Source of the DNA: Micromonospora tulbaghiae
GTDB lineage: Bacteria > Actinomycetota > Actinomycetes > Mycobacteriales > Micromonosporaceae
Assembly: GCF_900091605.1 (NCBI RefSeq)
Contig: NZ_FMCQ01000006.1
Location: 295,940 to 359,939, forward strand
Length of the DNA: 64,000 nt
Direction of reading: 5' to 3'
Shown one piece after another: positions 25,012 to 33,494 of this stretch. The notes below the pieces were generated by a model. The model did not search any database. It worked only from the letters and a program-made list of their open reading frames with translations, and was not told the DNA's origin. Positions within the stretch are counted from its first letter, which is position 1; each line of letters begins with the position of its first letter. Made by a program: the position numbers and the translations under genes.

Positions 25012-26577
25012 GTGGAACCACACGAGAACACCGGACACCCGAGGAGGTGGGCGATCCTCGGGGTGCTGGTGATCAGCCTCCTCGTGGTCGTCCTCGACAA
25101 CACCATCCTCAACGTCGCGCTGCGCACCCTGGCCGACCCGGTGCACGGCCTCGGCGCCACCCAGGGCGAGCTGGAGTGGGCGATCAACTCCTACACGCTC
25201 GTCTTCGCCGGGCTGCTGTTCACCTTCGGCGTGCTCGGTGACCGGCTCGGCCGCCGCCGCTTCCTGATCCTCGGGCTGGCGCTGTTCGGCCTGTCCTCGC
25301 TGCTGTCCGCGTACGCGCAGGACCCGGGCCAGCTCATCGCGGCCCGCGCGCTGATGGGCGTCGGCGGCGCGGCCATCATGCCGGTGACGCTCTCGATCAT
25401 CTCCAACGTCTTCGACCCGCGCGAGCGCGCCAAGGCGATCGGCGTCTGGGCCGGCGCGGTCGGCCTCGCGGTGGCGATCGGCCCGGTGCTCGGCGGCGCG
25501 CTGCTGGAGCACTTCTGGTGGGGCTCGGTCTTCCTGATCAACGTGCCGGTGGTGGCGCTCGGCGTGGTGCTCGTCGCGGCCCTGGTCCCCGAGTCGCGCG
25601 ACCCGAAGCCCGGCCGGGTCGACCTGCTCGGTGTGCTGCTGTCGGTGGTCGGCCTGGTCGCGCTCACCTACGGCATCATCGACGGCGGCGAGCACGGCTT
25701 CGGCCGCCCGCAGGTCTGGGTCGCGGTGCTCGGCGGCCTCGCGGTGCTCGGCTGGTTCGTCGCCCACGAGCTGCGCAGCGACCACCCGTCGCTGGACGTA
25801 CGGCTGTTCCGGGTGCCCCGCTTCGCCGCCCCGGTGGCCCTGGTCGGGCTGGTCTTCTTCGCCGCCATGGGCGTGATGTTCTTCGGCGCGTTCTATCTCC
25901 AGCTCGTCCGCGGCTACAGCCCGCTGGAGAGCGGCCTGCTGTTCCTGCCGTTCGCCGCGGCCCAGCTCATCTTCGCGCCGCGCAGCGCGGCGATGGTCCG
26001 CCGCTACGGCGGCCGGGCGGTCGCGGCCGTCGGACTGCTGCTCACCACTGTGGCGCTCGCCGCGTTCGTCTTCATCGACGCGGACACCCCGATCTGGATC
26101 TTCTCGGCGCTCGGGTTCCTCCAGGGCGCCGGGATGGCCAACATCATGCCGCCGGCCACCGAGTCGATCATGTCGTCGCTGCCCCGGGAGAAGGCCGGCG
26201 TCGGTTCCGCGGTGAGCAACACCGTGCGCCAGGTGGCCGGCGCGCTCGGCGTGGCGGTGCTCGGCTCGGTGCTCTCCGCGGTCTACCGCGACCAGGTCGG
26301 CCCGGCGGTGGCGGCCCTGCCCGCCCCGATCCGCGACGCGGCCCGCGAGTCGGTGTCCGGGGCGTACGCGGTGGCCGGCCGGCTCGGCCCCGACGCGCCG
26401 CGACTGATCGACGCGGCAAACGACTCGTTCGTCTCGGCCATGCACTGGGCGGCGGGCGCCTCCGCGGTGGTGGCCGCCCTCGGCATCGTGATCGTGCTGC
26501 GCTGGATGCCGGGCCGGCCGGTCGTCGCCCCGAACGCGACACCGGTCACCGACCGGGAGTTGGCCGGTACCGCGTAG
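25012..26577 (+). CDS. DHA2-family (EmrB/QacA-type) drug exporter
   Basis: A 521-residue major facilitator with about 14 membrane helices. Motif A-like 'GVLGDRLGRRRFLILGLALF', the helix-1 motif 'LDNTILNVAL' and 'LINVPVVALGVVLVAAL' are typical of EmrB/QacA proton antiporters. The C-terminal part has an extra loop between the last helices ('DQVGPAVAALPAPIRDAARE'), usual for 14-helix pumps. GTG 25012 follows GGGGAGAA. A dyad operator precedes it and a TetR gene follows 11 bp later, forming a self-contained efflux unit. It probably removes hydrophobic drugs or an own metabolite. Confidence 0.95.
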   Translation: MEPHENTGHPRRWAILGVLVISLLVVVLDNTILNVALRTLADPVHGLGATQGELEWAINSYTLVFAGLLFTFGVLGDRLGRRRFLILGLALFGLSSLLSAYAQDPGQLIAARALMGVGGAAIMPVTLSIISNVFDPRERAKAIGVWAGAVGLAVAIGPVLGGALLEHFWWGSVFLINVPVVALGVVLVAALVPESRDPKPGRVDLLGVLLSVVGLVALTYGIIDGGEHGFGRPQVWVAVLGGLAVLGWFVAHELRSDHPSLDVRLFRVPRFAAPVALVGLVFFAAMGVMFFGAFYLQLVRGYSPLESGLLFLPFAAAQLIFAPRSAAMVRRYGGRAVAAVGLLLTTVALAAFVFIDADTPIWIFSALGFLQGAGMANIMPPATESIMSSLPREKAGVGSAVSNTVRQVAGALGVAVLGSVLSAVYRDQVGPAVAALPAPIRDAARESVSGAYAVAGRLGPDAPRLIDAANDSFVSAMHWAAGASAVVAALGIVIVLRWMPGRPVVAPNATPVTDRELAGTA

Positions 26578-26588
26578 GTTCGTGGACA

Positions 26589-27197
26589 ATGTCTGACATG
26601 ACTTCCACGGCGGATGCTCCGCGGTCGCCCGGGCGACCGCGGAGCACCCGCGCGGACGAGGCGATCGTCGACGCCACCCTCGACCTGCTGGCCGAGGGCA
26701 GCACCATAGAGTCGCTGTCCATCGAGGCGATCGCGGCCCGCGCCGGAGTCGGCAAGGCCACCATCTACCGCCGCTGGGCGGGCAAGGACGCGTTGCTGCT
26801 GGACGCGTTGCGCACGCTCAAGGGGCCCGCGCCCCGCACCGCCGGGCGCTCCGTCCGCGACGACCTGGTGCTGCTCGTCGGCGCGGTCGGCCAGCACGCC
26901 GACCCCCGGGTCCGCAAGATCATGCCCTGCCTGGTGCCCGAGGTGAACCGCAGCTCGGCCCACCGGCAGGCGTACGAGGCGATCGTCGAGCCCCGGCGCG
27001 CGGCGTTGCGCGAGGTGCTGGGCCGCGCGATCGAGCGGGGCGAGCTGCGCGCCGACCTCGACATCGAGGTGACCATGTCGCTGCTCACCGCGCCGATGCT
27101 CACCCAGCGGATGCTGCGCTGGCACCCCGAGCGCGACGAGCGGATGCTGCCCGAGCGGATCGTGGACACGGTCCTGGACGGCCTGCGGGCCCGCTGA
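26589..27197 (+). CDS. TetR-family regulator of the exporter
   Basis: A 202-residue repressor encoded 11 bp after the exporter gene, so co-transcribed. The HTH spans about residues 22-67 ('EAIVDATLDLLAEGSTIESLS', 'IAARAGVGKATIYRRWAGKD'). The C-terminal ligand domain is of the TetR_C_16/AcrR-like helical kind. A Ser/Arg-rich leader 'SPGRPRSTRAD' precedes the HTH, as is common. It likely binds the dyad at 24905-24927 and releases it on binding an exporter substrate. Confidence 0.93.
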   Translation: MSDMTSTADAPRSPGRPRSTRADEAIVDATLDLLAEGSTIESLSIEAIAARAGVGKATIYRRWAGKDALLLDALRTLKGPAPRTAGRSVRDDLVLLVGAVGQHADPRVRKIMPCLVPEVNRSSAHRQAYEAIVEPRRAALREVLGRAIERGELRADLDIEVTMSLLTAPMLTQRMLRWHPERDERMLPERIVDTVLDGLRAR

Positions 27198-27240
27198 CCC
27201 GGCTCGGTCGGCCTGCCCGGGCCGGGCCGCCGCCCGCCGC

Positions 27241-29160
27241 TCAGCGGGCGGGCGTGCGCAGCCGGTGCAGGCGCAGCGCGAGCTGCACCTCCAGCGCCCG
27301 CTCCGGCCGCTGCCAGTCCGCGCCGAGCAGGTGCCCGACCCGTTCCAGCCGCTGGGTGACCGTGTTCACGTGCACGTGCAGCTGCTCGGCGGCCCGCGCC
27401 AGGCTGCCGCCCACCCCGAAGTACGCCTCCAGCGTCTTCACCAGCGCGGTGCCCCGCCGGGCGTCGTAGTCCAGCACCGGGCCCACCGTCGTGGCGAGGA
27501 ACCGGGCCACGTCCCGGTCCCCGGCGTCGCCGACCGCGCCCAGCAGCAGCCCGACGAACCCCAGCTCGGCGGTGCTCGCCCCCTGCCCGGCCCGGCCCAG
27601 CGCACCGAGCGCGGACAGGCAGCGCTCCGCCTCGGCGAACGTGACGGCCAGCGACGCCGGACCGGTCGACGGCCCGCTCGCCCCGGCGGTCACCGGCCGG
27701 CCGGTCACCCGGGACAGATCCCGGGCCACCGCGCGTGCCGCGCCACCGGCGTCGTGGCCGGGCAGCATCAGCACCACCCGCCCGTCGCGCGCCGCCGCCA
27801 GGCCACCCCGGGTCGAGGCGTACGTGGTGGCCCAGGACAGCACCCGCTGCCGGGCCGAGCCGGTCTCGGCGAACGCGTCGTCGCCGACCGCCACCAGCAC
27901 GTGCGGGGCGTCCAGGTCCACCCCGATCCGGCGGGCCCGCGCCCGTAGCGCGTCGGCGTCGCGCAGCGGCCGGGCGATCAGGTCGTCCAGCAGCTCGCCG
28001 CGTACCCGTCCCTCCGCCTCGGCCACGGTCCGGCGGAACAGCAGCAGCAACGCGGTCACCAGCGCGGCGCGCTCCAGGATGCGCTGGTCGGCGTCGACCA
28101 GCTCGTCGTCCGGGCGCAGCACCAGCGCGCCCAGGTTCTCCGCGCCGGCCACCACCGCGGCGTACCAGAGCGGGCCCCGGCGCACGCTGCGCCCCTCGGT
28201 ACGCGACGCGGCCACCGCCTCCACGATGTCGGCCCGGTCCGGCTCCTCGATCTCGCCGACCCGGGCCAGCCGCCGGCCCTCGGCGTCCAGCGCCAGCAGC
28301 TCCCCGCCGAGCACCTCGGTGACCGCCGCCGCCACGTCCTCCATCCCGCCGCCGCGCACCACCAGGGCGGTCATCCGGTCGTGCGCCGCGGCGGCGCGCT
28401 CCACCGAACTGCTGTGCGCCCGGATGGTGCTGTTCGCCGCCGACAGCTCCGCCAGCGCCGCGCGGGTCTCGGCGAGCAGCCGCGCGGTGTCGATCGCCAC
28501 CGCCGCGTGCGCCGCGAGCGACACCAGCAGCGACACCTCCTCGCGGGCGAACGGCCGGGCCGAGCGGTTCGCCGCGTACAGCACGCCGATCACGCTGGAC
28601 CCGAGCCGCAGCGGCACGCCGAGGATGGCCACCAGGCCTTCCTCGCCCACGCCGCCGTCGATCTCCCCGGTGTGCCGGAACCGCTCGTCCTCCTGGTAGT
28701 TCGAGGTGACGTACGGGGTGCCGGTCTGCGCGACCAGCCCGCCGAGCCCGTCGCCCAGCTCCAGCCGCAGCCGCTGGAACCGGGCCGAGATGGAGCCGTC
28801 GGTGACCCGCATGTACGTGTCGCCGCGCTCGTCGTCGTTCAGCGTCATGTACGCCACGTCGGTGCCGAGCAGGATCCGCGCCCGGTGCACGATCGCGCGC
28901 AGCACGTCGTCCAGATCCCGCAGGCCGGCCAGGTCGCTCGCGGTGTCGTACAGGCCGGACAGCTCGGTCTCCCGGCGGCGCCGGCGCGCCAGCAGCGCCC
29001 GTACCCGCAGCGCCACCACCTTCGCCTGCTCCAGCTCGGCCAGCCGCTCGGCGGGCAGGCCGGCGGCGCGCGCGGCCACCAGCGGGCCCTCGAACTCGAC
29101 CGCGGCGGCCTCGCGCGCCAGCAGCTCCAGGAACTCGACCGGCGACGACATGACCGACAT
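27241..29160 (-). CDS. GAF-domain PucR/CdaR-type transcription regulator
   Basis: A 639-residue regulator. An N-terminal helical part leads to a GAF domain (about 75-235; 'ILLGTDVAYMTLNDDERGDTY', 'LVAILGVPLRLGSSVIGVLY'), a coiled segment, a middle GGDEF-like PucR domain (about 400-520) and a C-terminal HTH_30 ('YFGVGGSLARAAEQLHVHVNTVTQRLERV'-type, near 590-620). Proteins of this layout often activate catabolic genes. ATG 29160 is used; a GTG overlapping the SDR stop (29175) is an alternative. It follows the 3-hydroxybutyrate-dehydrogenase-like gene closely and probably senses a related acid or ketone. Confidence 0.9.
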   Translation of the reverse strand: MSVMSSPVEFLELLAREAAAVEFEGPLVAARAAGLPAERLAELEQAKVVALRVRALLARRRRRETELSGLYDTASDLAGLRDLDDVLRAIVHRARILLGTDVAYMTLNDDERGDTYMRVTDGSISARFQRLRLELGDGLGGLVAQTGTPYVTSNYQEDERFRHTGEIDGGVGEEGLVAILGVPLRLGSSVIGVLYAANRSARPFAREEVSLLVSLAAHAAVAIDTARLLAETRAALAELSAANSTIRAHSSSVERAAAAHDRMTALVVRGGGMEDVAAAVTEVLGGELLALDAEGRRLARVGEIEEPDRADIVEAVAASRTEGRSVRRGPLWYAAVVAGAENLGALVLRPDDELVDADQRILERAALVTALLLLFRRTVAEAEGRVRGELLDDLIARPLRDADALRARARRIGVDLDAPHVLVAVGDDAFAETGSARQRVLSWATTYASTRGGLAAARDGRVVLMLPGHDAGGAARAVARDLSRVTGRPVTAGASGPSTGPASLAVTFAEAERCLSALGALGRAGQGASTAELGFVGLLLGAVGDAGDRDVARFLATTVGPVLDYDARRGTALVKTLEAYFGVGGSLARAAEQLHVHVNTVTQRLERVGHLLGADWQRPERALEVQLALRLHRLRTPAR

Positions 29161-29174
29161 TGTGCGCGGGGCCA

Positions 29175-29957
29175 CTAGTTCGCCGTCCAGCCCCCGTCGA
29201 GGGCGATCGAGGTGCCGGTGAGGAACGCGGCGGGCGGGGAGCACAGGTACGCCACCAGTTCCGCCACCTCCGCCGGCTCGATCAGCCGCTTGATCGCCGC
29301 CCGGGCCAGCATGATCTTCTCGACCACCTCGTCCTCGCCGATGCCGTGGGTGGCCGCCTGGTCGGCGATCTGGCTCTCCACCAGTGCGGTGCGCACGTAC
29401 GCCGGGTTGATGCAGTTGGCGGTGACGCCGTGCGCGGCGCCCTCCAGCGCGACCACCTTGGACAGGCCCTCCAGCGCGTGCTTGGCCGAGACGTACGCCG
29501 ACTTGAACGGGGACGCGCGCAGCCCGTGCACCGAGGAGATGTTCACGATCCGGCCCCAGCCGTTCGCGTACATCCGGGGCAGCGCGCGGCGGATCAGCAG
29601 GAACGGCGCCTCCACCATCACCCGCTGGATGTACTCGAAGCGCTCGACCGGGAAGTCCTGCACCGGTGCGACGTGTTGCAGCCCGGCGTTGTTGACCACG
29701 ATGTCGGCGTCGATGTCGAGCGCGTCCACCGCCGCCGGGTCGGCCAGGTCGATCCCGACGGCCCGGCCGCCGGTCTCGGCGGCCACCGCCTCGGCCGCCG
29801 CCACGTCGCGGTCCAGCACCACCACTGTCGCGCCGGCTGCCGCCAGGCGCAGGGCGCAGGCCCGTCCGATGCCGCCGCCACCACCTGTGACCAGCGCGGT
29901 GCGACCGGTCAGGTCGACGTGTACGACGTAGGGGACCGCCACGGGTTCTGCCGTCAT
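29175..29957 (-). CDS. SDR oxidoreductase, probable 3-hydroxybutyrate dehydrogenase
   Basis: A 260-residue short-chain dehydrogenase: NAD motif TGGGGGIG (24-31), NNAG, catalytic Ser in 'VNISSVHGLRA', and the Tyr/Lys pair in 'SAYVSAKHALEGL'. The stretches 'NNAGLQHVAPVQDFP' and 'NCINPAYVRTALVESQI' are characteristic of D-3-hydroxybutyrate dehydrogenases, which interconvert 3-hydroxybutyrate and acetoacetate in PHB and ketone metabolism. ATG 29957 is preferred over an upstream ATG at 30017. It is the first gene of a unit with the GAF/PucR regulator. Confidence 0.88.
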   Translation of the reverse strand: MTAEPVAVPYVVHVDLTGRTALVTGGGGGIGRACALRLAAAGATVVVLDRDVAAAEAVAAETGGRAVGIDLADPAAVDALDIDADIVVNNAGLQHVAPVQDFPVERFEYIQRVMVEAPFLLIRRALPRMYANGWGRIVNISSVHGLRASPFKSAYVSAKHALEGLSKVVALEGAAHGVTANCINPAYVRTALVESQIADQAATHGIGEDEVVEKIMLARAAIKRLIEPAEVAELVAYLCSPPAAFLTGTSIALDGGWTAN

Positions 29958-30091
29958 GGCGCATGAACGTACGAGCCGGGTGCCCCCTGGCACATGGGGC
30001 GGCGACACATACTCCACCGCCCGCGTGTGTGGTGCGCCGCGTCACCGTCCGCGCCCGGCGTGTCCGGCCGTCCCGGTGTCGGCGGCCACCA

Positions 30092-30104
30092 GTAGGGTGG
30101 GTCG
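30092..30104 (+). promoter_or_regulatory. Candidate ruvC promoter -10 region
   Basis: GTAGGGTGGGTCG, identical to the 13-mer upstream of dnaE (9709-9721), lies 37 bp before the ruvC GTG. It contains a TAGGGT -10-like hexamer; no clear -35. Confidence 0.4.
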
Positions 30105-30141
30105 AACACACGTACTGCTGGCGGCTCGGGGAGGAGGCGGC

Positions 30142-30669
30142 GTGCGCGTGCTGGGCGTCGACCCGGGGCTGACCCGGTGCGGGGTCGGCGTGGTCGAGGG
30201 CGTGCCGGGCCGCCCCTGCACGCTCGTGGCCTACTACGTGGTCTACACCGACCCCGAGGACGACCTCGCGCTGCGCCTGCTGCACCTGGACCGCTCGCTC
30301 ACCGACCTGGTCGCCGAGCACCGGCCGGACGCCGTCGCCGTGGAGCGCGTGTTCAGCCAGCACAACGTCCGCACCGTCATGGGCACCGCGCAGGCCAGCG
30401 GCGTCGCGGTGCTCGCCGGGGCCCGGGCCGGGCTGCCGGTGACGACGTACACGCCGAGCGAGGTGAAGGCGGCGGTGACCGGCTCCGGTCAGGCCGACAA
30501 GGCGCAGATGACCGCGATGGTCACCCGGCTGCTGCGGCTGCCCGAGCCGCCGAAGCCGGCCGACGCCGCCGACGCCCTGGCGCTGGCCATCTGCCACGTG
30601 TGGCGCGGCGGCACCCGGTCGAAGCTGGCCGCGGCCGCCCAACGGGCCCGACGAGGAGGGACGCGATGA
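30142..30669 (+). CDS. ruvC: Holliday junction resolvase RuvC
   Basis: A 175-residue endonuclease that cuts four-way junctions after RuvAB branch migration. Catalytic acidic residues lie in VRVLGVDPG (Asp7), 'AVAVERVFSQHN' (Glu) and 'PKPADAADALALAIC' (Asp pair). GTG 30142 is chosen because GGAGGAG is 6-8 nt upstream and the protein starts at the family N-terminus. The gene begins the ruvCAB-yajC-secDF block and overlaps ruvA by 4 nt. Confidence 0.98.
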   Translation: MRVLGVDPGLTRCGVGVVEGVPGRPCTLVAYYVVYTDPEDDLALRLLHLDRSLTDLVAEHRPDAVAVERVFSQHNVRTVMGTAQASGVAVLAGARAGLPVTTYTPSEVKAAVTGSGQADKAQMTAMVTRLLRLPEPPKPADAADALALAICHVWRGGTRSKLAAAAQRARRGGTR

Positions 30670-31268
30670 TCGCGAGCGTACGCGGCACGGTGACCGCCAC
30701 CGGCCCGGATCACGCGGTGGTGGAGGTGGGTGGCATCGGCCTGGCCGTGCAGTGCGCCCCCGGCACGCTCGCCGACCTGCGCGTGGGCCAGCCCGCCCGG
30801 CTGGCCACCAGCCTGGTGGTCCGGGAGGACTCGCTCACCCTCTACGGCTTCGCCGACGACGACGCCAAGCAGCTGTTCGAGCTGCTCCAGACCGCCAGCG
30901 GGGTCGGTCCCCGGCTGGCCCAGGCAGTGCTCGCCGTGCACACGCCGGACGCGGTCCGCAAGGCCATCGCCAACGCCGACACCGCCGCGCTGACCCGGGT
31001 GCCGGGCATCGGCAAGAAGGGCGCCGAGCGGCTGGTGCTGGAGCTGCGCGACCGGGTCGGCCCGGTGCCGGTGGGCGCCGACGGCGCGGCCGGGGTGACC
31101 GCGGGCGCCTGGCCGGAGCAGGTCCGCCAGGCCCTCGTCGGGCTCGGCTGGACGGCGAGCCAGGCCGAGCAGGCCGTGGCCGCGGTGGGGGAGACCGTCG
31201 ACGGCGAGACCCCGCCGGTGCCGGTCCTGCTCAAGCAGGCCATCCGCCTCCTGGGCCGGACCCGGTGA
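30666..31268 (+). CDS. ruvA: Holliday junction branch-migration protein RuvA
   Basis: A 200-residue DNA-binding subunit. Domain I is an OB fold (about 1-62, 'MIASVRGTVTATGPDHAVVEV'), domain II carries two HhH motifs ('LLQTASGVGPRLAQAVLAV', 'ALTRVPGIGKKGAERLVLEL'), and a short C-terminal domain III ('WPEQVRQALVGLGWTASQAEQAV') contacts RuvB. The ATG overlaps the ruvC stop (ATGA). RuvA tetramers hold the junction while RuvB rings pump DNA. Confidence 0.98.
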   Translation: MIASVRGTVTATGPDHAVVEVGGIGLAVQCAPGTLADLRVGQPARLATSLVVREDSLTLYGFADDDAKQLFELLQTASGVGPRLAQAVLAVHTPDAVRKAIANADTAALTRVPGIGKKGAERLVLELRDRVGPVPVGADGAAGVTAGAWPEQVRQALVGLGWTASQAEQAVAAVGETVDGETPPVPVLLKQAIRLLGRTR

Positions 31269-31281
31269 CGGGCCCGCGCGG

Positions 31282-33354
31282 ATGAGCGACGACAACCTGG
31301 TCTCGGCGTACGTGGACGACGCCGAGCGGGACGCCGAGGCGAGCGTCCGCCCGAAGCGGCTCGACGAGTTCATCGCCCAGCACCGCGTCCGTGACCAGCT
31401 CGACCTGTTGTTGCAGGGCGCGATGCGGCGCGGCTCCCCGCCCGACCACATCCTCCTGTCGGGCCCGCCGGGTCTCGGGAAGCCGGTGTCCGTGGAGGCT
31501 CTGGTCCTGTTGGAGAACGGATCACGGCGTCGGCTCGGTGACATCGAGGTGGGTGACCGGGTCATCACCCGAACCGGGGCGGGCGCCGCCGTGCTGGCGG
31601 TGCACGAGCAGGGTGAACTGGAGTCGGTCAGGATCCGGACCACGAGCGGGCGGGATGTCGTCGCGGCGCCCGACCACCCCTTCTGGACCACCGAGGGCTG
31701 GACGAAGGCGGGAGATCTCACCGACCGCGACTTCGTCGCCAACGTCCTGTGCCCGGAACTGGTCGCGGACACCGTTCAGGATGTCGCCGAGTACAAGCTC
31801 GCCGGCTATCTCATCGGCGACGGATGCACGACGAATCAGGTCACCTTCACGGGGGGTGACGAGGACGTGCTGGCCGACTTCCGGTCTGTTTGTGACCGGA
31901 TCGGGCACGGCCACGTGACCAGGCCCAACAGTGCCCGCAGTTCGATGATCCGCATCTCGGGTCTTCAGCCCTGGCTGGCCGAACATGGCCTGCTCGGCAA
32001 GAACGCCTGGCAGAAGCGAGTGCCCGACTTCGTCTTCGAAGGTGACGCCTTGCAGGTGTCGGCGTTTCTCGGCGCCTACTTCGCCTGCGACGGTACGGTG
32101 AGCCGCCGGGGACGTGACCGGTACGACGTGGTCGTCGAGTTCTACAGCGTCGCACGGGGGCTGCTGGAGGACGTACAACACCTGCTGCTGCGGCTCGGTG
32201 TTCAGTCACGGCTCAAGCTCAAGCGCGGGCGTTACCAGGGTCGGCCGCACGAGTCCTGGCGGTTGAGCGTCACCAGCCAGGACGATGTGGCGCGGTTCGC
32301 GCAGCGTGTGACGGTGATCGGTGAGCGAGGTCGGCGGCTCGCCGAGTGGATGCCGCGTCGAGATCGATTCGACGAACGGCTCGCCGCCGACCGGGTGGCC
32401 TCCGTCGAGGCGGTCGGCCTGCAGGAGTGCCGGTGCCTGACCGTCGACGGCGACCACACCTTCACGGTGAACGACTTCGTGGTGCACAACACGACCCTGG
32501 CCAACATCGTCGCCGCCGAGCTGGGTACCGGGATCCGGGTGACCAGCGGCCCGGCCATCGAGCGCTCCGGCGACCTGGCCGCGATCCTGACCAGCCTCGC
32601 CGAGGGTGACGTGCTGTTCATCGACGAGATCCACCGGATCGCCAAGCCGGCCGAGGAACTGCTCTACAGCGCCATGGAGGACTTCCGGGTCGACGTGGTG
32701 GTGGGCAAGGGGCCGGGCGCGACCGCGATCCCGCTCGACGTGGAGCCGTTCACGCTCGTCGGCGCCACCACCCGGTCCGGCCTGCTGACCGGCCCGATGC
32801 GTGACCGGTTCGGCTTCGTCGCGCACCTCGACTTCTACGCGCCGGCCGACCTGGAGACGCTGCTGCACCGGTCGGCCCGGATCCTCGGCGTGCCGATCAC
32901 CGCCGAGGGTGCGGCGGAGGTCGCCGGCCGGTCCCGGGGCACGCCGCGTATTGCCAACCGGCTGCTGCGCCGGGTCCGCGACTACGCCGAGGTCCGCGCC
33001 GACGGCGTGGTCACGCTGGAGACGGCGCGGGCCGCGCTGGCCGTCTACGACGTGGACGCGCTCGGCCTGGACCGGCTCGACCGGGCGGTGCTGACCGCGC
33101 TCGTCGACTCGTTCCGGGGCGGCCCGGTGGGCCTGTCCACGCTCGCCGTGGCGGTGGGCGAACAGCCGGACACGGTCGAGGAGGTCTGCGAGCCCTTCCT
33201 GGTGCGGGCCGGGCTCCTGGCCCGCACCCCACGCGGGCGGGTGGCCACCGAGGCCGCCTGGCGCCATCTGGGCCGTACGCCCCCGAATGGTACATTTGGT
33301 ACGGATGCCCCTCCGGGGCCCGATCTGTTCTCGGTGCAGACCGACCAGCCGTGA
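31282..33354 (+). CDS. ruvB: RuvB branch-migration ATPase precursor interrupted by an intein
   Basis: A 690-residue precursor; removing residues 68-403 leaves a normal 354-residue RuvB. The N-extein ends in 'HILLSGPPGLGK' and the C-extein resumes with 'TTLANIVAAELG', so the insert splits the Walker A motif between Lys and Thr. Host motifs are otherwise intact: Walker B 'LFIDEIHRI', sensor-1 'LVGATTRSGLL', an Arg finger region 'GPMRDRFGFVAHL' and a C-terminal winged helix ('LDRAVLTALVDSFRGGPVGL'). ATPase activity therefore depends on protein splicing. It follows ruvA by 13 bp. The reading frame is continuous, with no stop or frameshift through the insert. Confidence 0.97.
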   Translation: MSDDNLVSAYVDDAERDAEASVRPKRLDEFIAQHRVRDQLDLLLQGAMRRGSPPDHILLSGPPGLGKPVSVEALVLLENGSRRRLGDIEVGDRVITRTGAGAAVLAVHEQGELESVRIRTTSGRDVVAAPDHPFWTTEGWTKAGDLTDRDFVANVLCPELVADTVQDVAEYKLAGYLIGDGCTTNQVTFTGGDEDVLADFRSVCDRIGHGHVTRPNSARSSMIRISGLQPWLAEHGLLGKNAWQKRVPDFVFEGDALQVSAFLGAYFACDGTVSRRGRDRYDVVVEFYSVARGLLEDVQHLLLRLGVQSRLKLKRGRYQGRPHESWRLSVTSQDDVARFAQRVTVIGERGRRLAEWMPRRDRFDERLAADRVASVEAVGLQECRCLTVDGDHTFTVNDFVVHNTTLANIVAAELGTGIRVTSGPAIERSGDLAAILTSLAEGDVLFIDEIHRIAKPAEELLYSAMEDFRVDVVVGKGPGATAIPLDVEPFTLVGATTRSGLLTGPMRDRFGFVAHLDFYAPADLETLLHRSARILGVPITAEGAAEVAGRSRGTPRIANRLLRRVRDYAEVRADGVVTLETARAALAVYDVDALGLDRLDRAVLTALVDSFRGGPVGLSTLAVAVGEQPDTVEEVCEPFLVRAGLLARTPRGRVATEAAWRHLGRTPPNGTFGTDAPPGPDLFSVQTDQP
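31483..32490 (+). mobile_element. RuvB intein with LAGLIDADG homing endonuclease
   Basis: 336 residues in frame within ruvB. Splicing blocks: A 'PVSVEALVLLENG' (1-13), B 'GRDVVAAPDHPFW' (56-68, His65), F 'CRCLTVDGDHTF' (316-327) and G 'FVVHN' (332-336) followed by Thr as +1 residue. Endonuclease motifs are LAGYLIGDG (106-114) and FLGAYFACDG (195-204), both keeping the catalytic Asp, so homing may be active. Oddities: residue 1 is Pro, not Cys/Ser; the block F Asp is replaced by Cys318, as in class 3 inteins, yet Trp68 is one position later than the usual class 3 Trp and the residue before His335 is Val, not Thr. Codon use is visibly less GC-biased than the exteins, suggesting acquisition. Confidence 0.93.
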
Positions 33355-33494
33355 TCCGTTCGTGATCTGTGCCGCATTCGGTCTTCTCAGGAGCAGGGAC
33401 TAGACTTCGCCGCGGTTTGTACAGGACGTGAGAATCCGCTTCCGCTGCGGCGCCCTCCGGCGCCGGGGTGGAGGCCAACCGGAAGGTCTACACC

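Noticed and set aside
31483..32490. Assigning the RuvB intein firmly to class 3
   Set aside because: Only the block F Cys fits. The Trp is one position off and the Thr before the penultimate His is missing, so I call it class-3-like.
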